DNA of 33,372 nucleotides from Bacteroidaceae bacterium (GTDB taxonomy: Bacteria; Bacteroidota; Bacteroidia; Bacteroidales; Bacteroidaceae), in contig JAGAAZ010000072.1 in the NCBI GenBank assembly GCA_017614895.1, positions 1-33,372 on the forward strand, in the 5' to 3' direction. The notes under the pieces were generated by a model, which did not search any database, was not told the DNA's origin, and saw nothing but the letters and a program-made list of their open reading frames with translations. Within the stretch, counting starts at the first letter, position 1. Every line of letters starts with the position of its first letter. A program made the position numbers and the translations under genes. Positions 1 through 7,986 of this stretch are shown here, piece after piece.

Positions 1-277
1 GAGTGTCCCAGAAATCGGCAACCTCAATGTGGTCATCCTTGATGAAATAAACAATTTTGTTCAACCGATTCGCCACGACGCTACGATACATCACGGCACG
101 GTCGGCAAGGAGAGGTTCAACGGAACCCATGTTGGGATTTTCGGCAAGAAGCGTATTGATGTGGTGGACGTTTTGTAAGAATTCGTCCTTCTCTTTCGCA
201 CCAAATTGGCCATAAATATACTTTGCCGTTTGACGCAATTGTTTCTTGGCTTGCGGCAACCAGATGACTTTCATCAT
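1..277 (-). CDS. RelE/ParE-family toxin, partial at window edge
   Basis: I translated the leftward frame from the ATG at 277-275; a second ATG follows directly at 274-272. The product begins MKVIWLPQAKKQLRQTAKYI and contains a pattern typical of RelE/ParE ribonuclease or gyrase toxins: a basic N-terminal helix, a central NPNMGS turn, YRSVVANRLNKIVYF and a late DDHIEVADFWD strand. About 92 codons are visible and the frame is still open at base 1, so nearly the whole protein is present (family members are usually 90-100 residues). Its start overlaps the antitoxin stop in an ATGA arrangement, which implies translational coupling. Whether it cuts mRNA or acts on gyrase cannot be told from sequence. 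The TA assignment rests on fold-like pattern and gene order. Confidence 0.75.
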   Translation of the reverse strand, partial: MMKVIWLPQAKKQLRQTAKYIYGQFGAKEKDEFLQNVHHINTLLAENPNMGSVEPLLADRAVMYRSVVANRLNKIVYFIKDDHIEVADFWDT

Positions 278-588
278 ACAGCTTCCACCATTTCTAGTTC
301 ATGATACGCGAACTCTTCCTCCAGTTCGCGGAACATCTCTTCGCTGTCTTGCCCAAGTCCTGCGGCGGATTCACGCTCAGCCTGATCAATCCGTGCATTG
401 ATTTCCTCCATCGTGTATGGCTTGAGGGAATACTCTTCCGAATCCTGCTTCTTGTCCACGGCTGGCTTCACACTTTCTGCCAACATGGTGATCAGTTGCA
501 GCTTCTGGCTGTCGTCCATGTCCTTCACCAGTCCCCAGTAGTGGCTGATGGGATAGCTTGCACGTTGTCTTGTCGTTGTTGTTGCCAT
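274..588 (-). CDS. Antitoxin of a type II toxin-antitoxin pair
   Basis: This is a 104-residue acidic protein. I chose the start at 588 because an AAGGAAAT Shine-Dalgarno-like sequence sits just upstream and the promoter -7 box at 619-626 leaves a leader of about 25 nt; an upstream in-frame ATG at 621 would lie inside that box. The N-terminal part (SHYWGLVKDMDDSQKLQLITML) resembles the short helical DNA-binding or oligomerisation region of small antitoxins that begin with a helix related to addiction-module components. The C-terminal half is rich in Glu and Ala (EEINARIDQAERES, REELEEEFAYHELEM-like), as in toxin-wrapping segments. The stop overlaps the toxin start. Such antitoxins normally bind their own promoter, but I see no clear operator. 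Confidence 0.7.
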   Translation of the reverse strand: MATTTTRQRASYPISHYWGLVKDMDDSQKLQLITMLAESVKPAVDKKQDSEEYSLKPYTMEEINARIDQAERESAAGLGQDSEEMFRELEEEFAYHELEMVEAV

Positions 589-618
589 AGCTATTTCCTT
601 TCTTGATTGTTTCGTTTG

Positions 619-650
619 CAAAGTTACGATTAAGTGAGTAAAGAACCAAA
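619..650 (-). promoter_or_regulatory. Promoter of the toxin-antitoxin operon
   Basis: On the minus strand, TTTG (650-647), a 20-nt spacer and TAACTTTG (626-619) match the Bacteroidota primary sigma consensus. The start of transcription would fall near 612. Confidence 0.75.
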
Positions 651-791
651 TTTTTTTGAGTTTTTTCGAGCGTGAGTAACTTCGACGAAGTCAACGATAA
701 ATCAAAATCCCAACAGATCCAAACATTTCTCCATTTTTTTCTCCCCCGATGTCCGTTCCCTTCCTGCTGTCATTCAAGTATTCCTCCCACT

Positions 792-818
792 TGTAACCTC
801 TTGGAAAAAAAATGTAAC
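792..818 (+). promoter_or_regulatory. Candidate direct-repeat operator upstream of GH115
   Basis: TGTAAC occurs at 792-797 and 813-818, exactly 21 nt apart. Read on the other strand this is GTTACA-N15-GTTACA, identical in half-site and spacing to a pair in front of the xyloside transporter at 13198-13224. The proximal half-site lies 38 nt upstream of the -7 box at 851, a position suited to an activator. Direct repeats at two helical turns are what AraC-type output domains of HTCS regulators commonly bind. Assignment to the regulator at 3443-4828 is inference. Confidence 0.45.
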
Positions 819-850
819 GATAGAGCAATGTGTGTGAGGGCGAAAAGTCG

Positions 851-858
851 TAACTTTG
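851..858 (+). promoter_or_regulatory. -7 box of the GH115 promoter
   Basis: TAACTTTG lies 25 nt before the GH115 ATG. No good TTTG is present at the -33 position (around 826-830), consistent with a promoter that needs an activator. Confidence 0.6.
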
Positions 859-883
859 CCAGCAGAAATCAAAACCTATAGAC

Positions 884-3328
884 ATGAAGAAATTATTTTT
901 GTGTGTTGCAATCAACATTTGTGCTGTCATCTCGGCGTTGGCAGCAGAGCAGTTTGTGGTGTTCGCCCCTCAGAGTGGTGCCTTTTGTCTGACGGAGCAG
1001 AAGGGTAGTATTGTGTATGACCAGAACGATTGGAAGGGTGTGCATATCGCCATCGACAACCTGAAGAAGGACTTGGAGAAGGTGACAGGCAGGCAGGACT
1101 TCCCTATCGTGGTGGGTACGTTGGGTAAGAGCGACGTCATTGACAAGATGGCGAAGAAGGTGTCTGCCATCAAGGATTTGAAGGGAAAGACGGAGATGTT
1201 CGTCATCACGACGGTGAAGGATCAGCTGGTCATTGCGGGCAGTGATAAGCGTGGTACGATCTATGGTATCTATGAATTGAGCCAGCAGATCGGTGTGAGC
1301 CCTTGGTATGATTGGGCAGATGTGCCTGCGGAGAAACACGATCAGCTCTACATCAAGAAGGGTGTCTATACGGATGGTGAGCCTGCCGTGAAGTATCGTG
1401 GCATCTTCCTGAACGACGAGGCTCCTTGCCTGACAGGATGGGTGAAGGAGAATTATGGCGGATATAATCATGAGTTCTATGCACGAGTGTTTGAGCTGGT
1501 GCTCAGATTGAGGGGTAACTATATGTGGCCAGCCATGTGGGATGCGATGTTCTATGCTGATGACCCACTGAACATGCAGACGGCAGATGATATGGGTGTG
1601 TGCATGGGTACGAGTCACCATGAACCTTTGGCTCGTGCCCACAAGGAGTGGACGAGTCATCGCAGGGAGTATGGCGCATGGAACTACGACACAAATCAGG
1701 AGACATTGGACAAGTTCTGGAAAGGTGGTGTGGAACGTATGAAAAACACCGAAGATGTGGTGACGATTGGTATGCGTGGTGATGGTGACGAGGCAATGGG
1801 TGACCATGCAGATGTGGCACTCTTGGAACGCATCGTGACCAACCAGCGCAAACTCATCGAAGAGGCCACAGGAAAGCCTGCGAAGGAAACGCCTCAGGTG
1901 TGGGCACTCTATAAGGAGGTGCAGGAGTACTATGAGAAGGGCATGAATGTGCCCGATGATGTGATTCTCCTCCTTTGTGATGACAACTGGGGAAATGTGC
2001 GTGTGTTGCCTGAACAGGAATGGAACAAGGGCACAGGAGCTTTCTCGAAGCGTCATCCAGGTGGATACGGTTTGTATTATCACGTGGATTATGTAGGTGC
2101 CCCACGCAATTCGAAGTTCCAGAACATCAGTCAGGTGCAGCGTATGTGGGAGCAGCTGCAGCTCACTTATACCTACGGTGTGGATAAACTTTGGATTCTG
2201 AATGTGGGAGACCTGAAACCGATGGAGTTCCCGATTGACTTCTGGTTTAAGATGGCTTGGAACCCCAGCCAGTTCAACCCCTCCAATTTGATGGAATATA
2301 CGGAAAACTTCTGCCGTCAGCAGTTTGGCGAGAAGTGTGCCAAGGAAGCTGCCCGCATCCTGAATCTGCAATGCAAGTATGCACATCGTCGCACCCCAGA
2401 GCAGTTGGATGCACGGACATTCAACCTTGTATCGGGTGAATGGAAGGAGCGTGTGGAAGAATATGACAAACTGGAGCGTGAAGCGACCATCTTGAGGGAA
2501 TTGATGCCTGTGCAGAACCGAAACGCATACAACGAACTGATTTATCATCCAGTGCGTGTGTTCTGCAACCTTTATAATATGTATTATGCTGTGGCGATGA
2601 ACAGCTATTATGCTCAGCACAACAATATACTTGCGAATGAATGGGCAGACAAGGTGGAGTTCTGTTTCCGTCGTGCTGCAGAACTCTGCGATGAATATAA
2701 CCACCAGATTGCAGGAGGTAAGTGGAACCACATGATGGACGAGATTTACATCGGCTATCGTTCGTGGAACAATCCAAGGCAGAATACGATGCCACAGGTG
2801 AAACGTGTGGAAGCTGCTGACACAGTGGGTGGCGATTATCCCTTCGCACTGGTGACTATACCGAAAAAGACCATCGCCATTCTCGAAGCTGATGAGTTTG
2901 TGGGTAAGCAGGATGCGAAGGAAGCAAAATGGCAGGTGGTACCGGATCTGGGTATCTGGAAAGCTGGTGTGGCATTGTTCCCATACACAAAGAGTACGGA
3001 GGGGGCTTCAATCACTTATGAGTTCAACGCATCGGAGGCAAAGGAGAATGCTCAAGCCACCATCATTTTGGCAACCAACTTCCCCTTCAATGATGGACGT
3101 GGACAGCGATTGACTGTGATGCTGGACGGCAAAGAAGTGCAGACGATGAACGTGAATGAGGCAAGCCGTTATGTGGTGCAGATGTCGCATGACCAAAACT
3201 TTGAATGGGAGACGACACGCATGAACAAACAGCGTGTGTCATTGCCTGCTTTGACGCAAGGAAAGCATCAATTGTCGCTCCGTCCGCTCGACCCAGGTAT
3301 TGTGATTGAGCGCATCGTGGTGGAGTAA
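884..3328 (+). CDS. GH115 xylan alpha-1,2-glucuronidase, secreted
   Basis: This 814-residue protein starts with a signal peptide (about 1-20, cleaved near ALAAEQ). Family GH115 enzymes remove (4-O-methyl)glucuronic acid from internal as well as terminal xylose units of glucuronoxylan. Family-like segments are visible: NYMWPAMWDAMFYADDP (about 212), GTSHHEPLARAHKEW (about 242), GMRGDGDEAMGDHADV (about 295) and LLCDDNWGNVRVLPEQEW (about 363). A helical region follows (about 470-640), then a beta-rich C-terminal domain (about 655-814) as in the GH115 C-terminal family. Length is at the short end for the family. The ATG at 884 is set by the -7 box at 851 and by the signal peptide. Candidate operator repeats lie at 792-818. 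A regulator gene follows 114 nt downstream and GH67 is 2.8 kb away, giving two alpha-glucuronidases in one locus. Confidence 0.93.
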   Translation: MKKLFLCVAINICAVISALAAEQFVVFAPQSGAFCLTEQKGSIVYDQNDWKGVHIAIDNLKKDLEKVTGRQDFPIVVGTLGKSDVIDKMAKKVSAIKDLKGKTEMFVITTVKDQLVIAGSDKRGTIYGIYELSQQIGVSPWYDWADVPAEKHDQLYIKKGVYTDGEPAVKYRGIFLNDEAPCLTGWVKENYGGYNHEFYARVFELVLRLRGNYMWPAMWDAMFYADDPLNMQTADDMGVCMGTSHHEPLARAHKEWTSHRREYGAWNYDTNQETLDKFWKGGVERMKNTEDVVTIGMRGDGDEAMGDHADVALLERIVTNQRKLIEEATGKPAKETPQVWALYKEVQEYYEKGMNVPDDVILLLCDDNWGNVRVLPEQEWNKGTGAFSKRHPGGYGLYYHVDYVGAPRNSKFQNISQVQRMWEQLQLTYTYGVDKLWILNVGDLKPMEFPIDFWFKMAWNPSQFNPSNLMEYTENFCRQQFGEKCAKEAARILNLQCKYAHRRTPEQLDARTFNLVSGEWKERVEEYDKLEREATILRELMPVQNRNAYNELIYHPVRVFCNLYNMYYAVAMNSYYAQHNNILANEWADKVEFCFRRAAELCDEYNHQIAGGKWNHMMDEIYIGYRSWNNPRQNTMPQVKRVEAADTVGGDYPFALVTIPKKTIAILEADEFVGKQDAKEAKWQVVPDLGIWKAGVALFPYTKSTEGASITYEFNASEAKENAQATIILATNFPFNDGRGQRLTVMLDGKEVQTMNVNEASRYVVQMSHDQNFEWETTRMNKQRVSLPALTQGKHQLSLRPLDPGIVIERIVVE

Positions 3329-3417
3329 ATCCTCCGCATTCGGGAAACAAAAACGGCTTCTGCAGCCGTGATGATGAAAAAAATGGGGTAAAAATACTTG
3401 GAATGAATTATTTTTAC

Positions 3418-3425
3418 TAATTTTG
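3418..3425 (+). promoter_or_regulatory. -7 box of the regulator gene promoter
   Basis: TAATTTTG fits TAnnTTTG and lies 17 nt before the ATG at 3443. The -33 region is poor (TTG at 3398-3400, spacer 17). Confidence 0.5.
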
Positions 3426-3442
3426 CATCATCAAAGGATAAA

Positions 3443-4828
3443 ATGAACTCGCAAATGGGAAACATTTTGATAGCAGAAGCGATGGCGGCGCAGGCTACAG
3501 GCCTGTTCTCACAGGGTTTTGTCTGGGCCGTTTTGTTTGGTGTGCTGTTAGTGGCAGTAGTGGCGTATGCGATATGTCACTGGGTGTTGTCGCGTGATCG
3601 CCAAAAGATGGAAGAGGAGATACAGAAGATGCGTTTGGAACACCGAACAGAACTGGAAGAAACGAAACAGGGCGTGCTGAGTGGCGTGAGCAGAGATTTG
3701 CTCACCCCCATCACGCTTATTATAAGCCCCTTGCAGCAGTTGGCAGCAGAGCCTTTGGCTGACGATGTAAGGGTGCGTGTCCAGATGATTCTGAGAAATG
3801 CGCAACTGTTGTTGCATCAGGTGAATATGTTGCCTGCAGGTGGAAAAGGAAATGTGGTGCCAGCATTGGTGCCAGCAGTTGACGCTGTGATGACGCAAGT
3901 GACGACACCTGTCGTGAATAATGGACAGCGGACATCGGGCAATGGACAACGGAGCGTGGACAAGACTGTTGGCATCGATGACAGCAATGTGGCAAAGGTA
4001 AGTGCCAACCGAAAGGACTTGCCAGAAGAAATTGATGCACAGCAGACAGAGCGCTTCACCTTGTTGATGGTGGATGATAGTCCTGATATGTGCCGATTTG
4101 TGCATGACTATTTCCGTGGTGAGTATAACGTCATTACTGCAAATAATGGCGAAGTGGCATTGGAACGCTTGGAGGAGAACGACAATATTGACTTGGTGGT
4201 GAGTGATGTGAATATGCCTAAGATGGATGGATTGGAACTCTGCAAGCGCATCAAGACAGATTTGCGCTGGTCGCACATTCCTGTGATTTTGTTGACAGGC
4301 AGAAGAAGCGATCAACTGGAAATGGAAGGTCTGCGATTGGGTGCAGACGACTATATCACCAAGCCGTTCAATGTGGAGATGCTACGTCTGAGAATTAAGA
4401 AATTCATTGAAAAGCGAGAAAGCCGTCAGCGTCAATTCCGTGAGAAGATGGATGTGGCACCCAGTGAAATCACCATTACCTCGGTGGATGAGCAGTTCAT
4501 TCAGCGTGCCATCAAGATTTGCGAAGACCACATGTCAGACACAGAGTTTTCTGTGGAGGTATTGGGACAGGAGTTGTCGTTGAGTCGTACATACCTGTAC
4601 AAAAAGCTCATCAACATCACGGGCAAGGGACCTGCCGAGTTCATCCGCACAATCCGTTTGAAACGAGGTAAGCAGTATCTGGATCAGACCACGATGCCCA
4701 TTGCGGACATCGCATTGGAGATTGGTTATGGCAACCCGAAACGATTTACGGAGAACTTTAAGGCCGAGTTCGGAATGTCTCCTTCGGAGTACAGCAGGAA
4801 GGTGAGGGCAGAAAAGAGCATAAAGTGA
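3443..4828 (+). CDS. Degenerate HTCS-like regulator: TM, H-box remnant, receiver, AraC HTH
   Basis: The 461-residue protein has a single membrane segment (about 25-48), a charged coiled coil (about 50-78) and a histidine-kinase dimerisation remnant. In that remnant the usual S-H-[DE]-x-R-T-P box reads SRDLLTPITLI: arginine 84 stands where the phospho-histidine should be. The second helix of the dimerisation domain is recognisable (ILRNAQLLLHQVNML, 117-130). The HATPase domain is missing and only about 70 residues of low-complexity linker separate this from an intact receiver (about 205-322; acidic pair D211/D212, phospho-acceptor D255, T285, K307). An AraC-type double HTH closes the protein (about 355-455). 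There is no periplasmic propeller. It is probably a transcriptional activator of the xylan genes that cannot phosphorylate itself. It could receive phosphate or a conformational signal from another protein, perhaps the kinase-less sensor at 9441-11840. The partner is inference. Confidence 0.88.
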   Translation: MNSQMGNILIAEAMAAQATGLFSQGFVWAVLFGVLLVAVVAYAICHWVLSRDRQKMEEEIQKMRLEHRTELEETKQGVLSGVSRDLLTPITLIISPLQQLAAEPLADDVRVRVQMILRNAQLLLHQVNMLPAGGKGNVVPALVPAVDAVMTQVTTPVVNNGQRTSGNGQRSVDKTVGIDDSNVAKVSANRKDLPEEIDAQQTERFTLLMVDDSPDMCRFVHDYFRGEYNVITANNGEVALERLEENDNIDLVVSDVNMPKMDGLELCKRIKTDLRWSHIPVILLTGRRSDQLEMEGLRLGADDYITKPFNVEMLRLRIKKFIEKRESRQRQFREKMDVAPSEITITSVDEQFIQRAIKICEDHMSDTEFSVEVLGQELSLSRTYLYKKLINITGKGPAEFIRTIRLKRGKQYLDQTTMPIADIALEIGYGNPKRFTENFKAEFGMSPSEYSRKVRAEKSIK

Positions 4829-4843
4829 TAAAATTTACTTTTT

Positions 4844-6118
4844 ATGAGAGATTTTAAGGATATTCAAGTGGCAGTGGCAGGTACAGGATATGTGGGCTTG
4901 AGCATTGCCACTTTGTTGGCGCAGCACCATCGGGTGACTGCTGTGGATGTGATTCCAGAGAAAGTGGAATTGATTAACCAGAAGAAATCACCCATTCAGG
5001 ATGAGTATATCGAGAAGTTCTTGGCAGAGAAGGAGCTGAACCTGACAGCAACGCTCGATGGGCGAAAGGCGTATGCAGATGCTGACTTCGTGGTGATTGC
5101 TGCACCGACGAACTATGACCCTGTGAAGAACTACTTCGACACATCGCACGTGGAGGAGGTCATTGACTTGGTGTTAGAGGTGAATCCGAATGCCGTGATG
5201 GTCATCAAATCAACCATTCCAGTGGGTTACACGGAGGGATTGTATAAGAAATATGGTTATGCAATGAAGCTGCTCTTCTCGCCAGAGTTCCTGAGAGAGA
5301 GCAAGGCACTGTATGACAACCTCTACCCATCTCGCATCATCGTGGGTTCGCCCAAGCGCATTGAGGTGAAGTATGCAGACGAACTGCGTGCAGCTGCTGA
5401 TACGTTTGCGGCACTCTTGCAGGAAGGTGCTTTGAAGGAGAATATTGACGTGCTCCACATGGGATTGACGGAGGCAGAAGCCGTGAAGCTCTTTGCCAAC
5501 ACCTATCTGGCATTGCGTGTGAGCTACTTCAACGAGCTGGACACCTATGCTGAGGTGAAGGGCTTGGATGCTCAGGCAATCATTCAGGGCGTAGGTCTTG
5601 ACCCACGTATCGGTACGCATTACAATAACCCATCCTTCGGTTATGGAGGTTATTGCTTGCCGAAGGACACGAAGCAGCTGCTTGCCAACTATCAGGATGT
5701 GCCTCAGCAGATGATGACAGCCATAGTGGAGAGTAACCGAACGAGAAAAGATTTTATTGCCGACCGTGTGTTGCAGATGGCAGGCTACTACAGCTATTCC
5801 AATCGCATCCGCTGGAGTCAGGATGTGGAGAAGGAAGTGATTATCGGTGTGTTCCGTCTGACGATGAAGAGCAACTCGGACAATTTTCGTCAGTCATCCA
5901 TTCAGGGCATCATGAAGCGCATCAAGGCGAAGGGAGCGACGGTCATCATCTATGAACCGACGCTGGAAGATGGTACGACGTTCTTTGGTTCGAAGGTGGT
6001 GAATGACCTCGCCAAGTTCAAGGAGCAGTCGCAAGCGATCATTGCCAACCGTTATGATGCTTGTCTTGATGACGTGCAGGAGAAAGTCTATACACGTGAC
6101 ATCTTCCGTCGTGACTAA
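4844..6118 (+). CDS. ugd: UDP-glucose 6-dehydrogenase
   Basis: This enzyme oxidises UDP-glucose to UDP-glucuronate with two NAD+. The 424-residue protein begins with a Rossmann dinucleotide-binding motif ([11 protein letters not shown], 12-22). Family landmarks follow: APTN (87-90), KSTIPVGYT (122-130), FSPEFLRE (145-152), [12 protein letters not shown] (212-223; K215 and N219) and [14 protein letters not shown] (265-278) with catalytic Cys271 and Asp275. It resembles the roughly 390-residue bacterial form with a slightly extended C-terminus. It lies 15 nt after the regulator gene and 25 nt before GH67, so co-transcription is likely. Its placement between two enzymes that release glucuronic acid is notable, because this enzyme makes the activated sugar for capsule or surface polysaccharide rather than degrading it. 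Confidence 0.93.
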   Translation: MRDFKDIQVAVAGTGYVGLSIATLLAQHHRVTAVDVIPEKVELINQKKSPIQDEYIEKFLAEKELNLTATLDGRKAYADADFVVIAAPTNYDPVKNYFDTSHVEEVIDLVLEVNPNAVMVIKSTIPVGYTEGLYKKYGYAMKLLFSPEFLRESKALYDNLYPSRIIVGSPKRIEVKYADELRAAADTFAALLQEGALKENIDVLHMGLTEAEAVKLFANTYLALRVSYFNELDTYAEVKGLDAQAIIQGVGLDPRIGTHYNNPSFGYGGYCLPKDTKQLLANYQDVPQQMMTAIVESNRTRKDFIADRVLQMAGYYSYSNRIRWSQDVEKEVIIGVFRLTMKSNSDNFRQSSIQGIMKRIKAKGATVIIYEPTLEDGTTFFGSKVVNDLAKFKEQSQAIIANRYDACLDDVQEKVYTRDIFRRD

Positions 6119-6143
6119 TTCCATACAGAAAAAACCGTTCATC

Positions 6144-7937
6144 ATGAAAAAGATACTTTCACTTTTCGTTTTTTGTTTTTCCCTTTTGGTTTCTTGGGGA
6201 CAGACTTTTGAATTGCGTCTGCTGAATCATTGGGACAATCCTGATGGCACTGTTGAGCGTGGATTTGCTGGCCGTTCCATTTGGAAATGGGAAGAGATTC
6301 CTGCTGGTAAGGGCTCGATGCCCAAGGCGCTGAAAGCCCGTTATGAGGAGTATGGACGCATCAACAAGGAATATGGCATCAACGGTACAGTGCTTAACAA
6401 TGTGAATGCCAAGTCGATTGCCCTGTCTTCGGATATGTTGAAGAAGACGGCAAAGATTGCTGATGTGTTGCGTCCTTATGGCATCAAGGTGTATCTCTCG
6501 GTTAATTTCGCTTCGCCTAAGGCACTGGGCGACCTCGATACAGCTGATCCGTTGGATGAGAGGGTGCCATTGTGGTGGCAGAAGAAAGTGAAGGAGATAT
6601 ACGGGCTTATTCCTGACTTTGGCGGCTTCTTGGTCAAGGCCAATAGTGAGGGAGAGCCAGGTCCGATGGATTATGGGCGTACTCATGTGGATGGTGCGAA
6701 CATGTTGGCAAAGGCTTTGCAGCCCTATAACGGAATCGTGATGTGGCGTGCTTTTGTCTATTCAGCGAAGGGAGATGGTGATGTCCAGAAGACCCCAGCA
6801 CAGCGTGCTTATGAGGGCGACCGTGCCAATCAGGCATACGAGGAGTTCATCCACTTCGATGGACAATTTGCCGACAATGTCATCATACAAATCAAGAACG
6901 GACCAGTGGATTTCCAACCTCGTGAACCTGTTTCGCCTCTCTTCTTTGGATTGAAGAAGACCAAGATGATGGTGGAGTTCCAGATTACGCAGGAATATAC
7001 GGGCGAGAGCATCCACACCTGTTTCCTGGCTCCCATGTGGCGTGAGTTCTTTGACACATTGAATATGATAGAAAAGAAAATGCCAAACTTCGTCGGAATG
7101 GCTGGTGTGGCCAACATCGGTGACAGCCCGAACTGGACAGCCAACGACTTGGCGATGGCAAACTGGTATGCTTTCGGCAGATTGGCGAATGATGTCAATG
7201 TGTCATCTAAAACAATTGCAGAGGATTTTCTGCGTGACTTCTACAAGACAGAGAATCCCGACTTTATCCGTCCGATGACCCAACTTCTGCTGAGAAGTCG
7301 CGAAGCAGTGGTGGATTACATGATGCCACTTGGCTTGCACCATATCTTTGCAGGAGGTCATCACTATGGTCCTGAACCTTGGTATGCACCTCGAGGTTCA
7401 CGTGAAGACTGGTTGCCACGCTTCTATCACCGTGTAGATACCTTGGGTATCGGTTTCAACCGCTCTGACCACGAGGAACCTTGTTTGAAGGGCAATATCG
7501 GCTCTAACAATGCAGGACAATATCCTGAGCCTTTACGTACATTATATAATAATATGGGCACTTGTCCTGAGAACCTCATTCTTTGGTTCCACCATGTGCC
7601 TTGGGATTACACGATGAGCAATGGACTGTCCATGTGGGATAATCTTTGCTACACTTACGATCGTGGTGTGCGTCAGGCAAATGAGTTTGTGAAGACGTGG
7701 GAGGCGATGAAACCCTACGTGCCTGCTGAGCAGTATGCCGAGCAGTTGTGGCGCTTCGAGCGTCAAGCCAAGGATGCACAATGGTGGCGTGATGCCTGCC
7801 TGCTTTACTTCCAGACATTCTCGCATCGCCCCTTGCCACCCGACAGCCCTGCATTCCATTTCACGCTGGAGCAAGTGATGAATTACCATCTGAGAATGGA
7901 TAATTATACAGCAGCAGACCCAACGAAGTTGCCTTAG
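6144..7937 (+). CDS. GH67 alpha-glucuronidase lacking the usual N-terminal domain
   Basis: GH67 enzymes cleave (4-O-methyl)glucuronic acid from the non-reducing end of xylo-oligosaccharides. I place the start at the ATG at 6144, which gives a signal peptide (MKKILSLFVFCFSLLVSWG, about 1-19); the frame stays open upstream to 6003, but that part overlaps ugd. The 597-residue product enters the catalytic barrel almost at once (LRLLNHWDNPDG, about 24-35). Family segments include ERGFAGRSIW, SVNFASPKALGDLDTADPLD, GGFLVKANSEGEPGP, REPVSPLF, QITQEYTGE, IGDSPNWTANDLAMANWY and HHYGPEPWY, so the acidic catalytic positions look kept. Typical members are 680-730 residues with about 130-150 residues before this point; that alpha/beta N-terminal domain is absent. 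The signal peptide suggests periplasmic action on imported oligosaccharides. Confidence 0.92.
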   Translation: MKKILSLFVFCFSLLVSWGQTFELRLLNHWDNPDGTVERGFAGRSIWKWEEIPAGKGSMPKALKARYEEYGRINKEYGINGTVLNNVNAKSIALSSDMLKKTAKIADVLRPYGIKVYLSVNFASPKALGDLDTADPLDERVPLWWQKKVKEIYGLIPDFGGFLVKANSEGEPGPMDYGRTHVDGANMLAKALQPYNGIVMWRAFVYSAKGDGDVQKTPAQRAYEGDRANQAYEEFIHFDGQFADNVIIQIKNGPVDFQPREPVSPLFFGLKKTKMMVEFQITQEYTGESIHTCFLAPMWREFFDTLNMIEKKMPNFVGMAGVANIGDSPNWTANDLAMANWYAFGRLANDVNVSSKTIAEDFLRDFYKTENPDFIRPMTQLLLRSREAVVDYMMPLGLHHIFAGGHHYGPEPWYAPRGSREDWLPRFYHRVDTLGIGFNRSDHEEPCLKGNIGSNNAGQYPEPLRTLYNNMGTCPENLILWFHHVPWDYTMSNGLSMWDNLCYTYDRGVRQANEFVKTWEAMKPYVPAEQYAEQLWRFERQAKDAQWWRDACLLYFQTFSHRPLPPDSPAFHFTLEQVMNYHLRMDNYTAADPTKLP

Positions 7938-7986
7938 CGCACTTCATTGGGCCTGCCCTTTTTATGCTATGTCTTGAATGTCCAGT

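Noticed and set aside
893-2731. Long minus-strand open frame opposite GH115 (about 612 codons)
   Set aside because: It is the mirror of a clear GH115 gene; the His/Thr/Cys-rich product has no recognisable domain and no promoter or start context.
3353-3369. Hairpin ACGGCT-TCTGC-AGCCGT after GH115 as a terminator
   Set aside because: The stem is good, but no T-run follows on the plus strand; the T-rich side would serve the opposite strand, where no gene ends. Read-through to the regulator is possible.
7949-7964. GGG-CCTG-CCC with a T-run after GH67 as a terminator
   Set aside because: The stem is only three or four pairs, too short to call with confidence, although the following TTTTT is suggestive.
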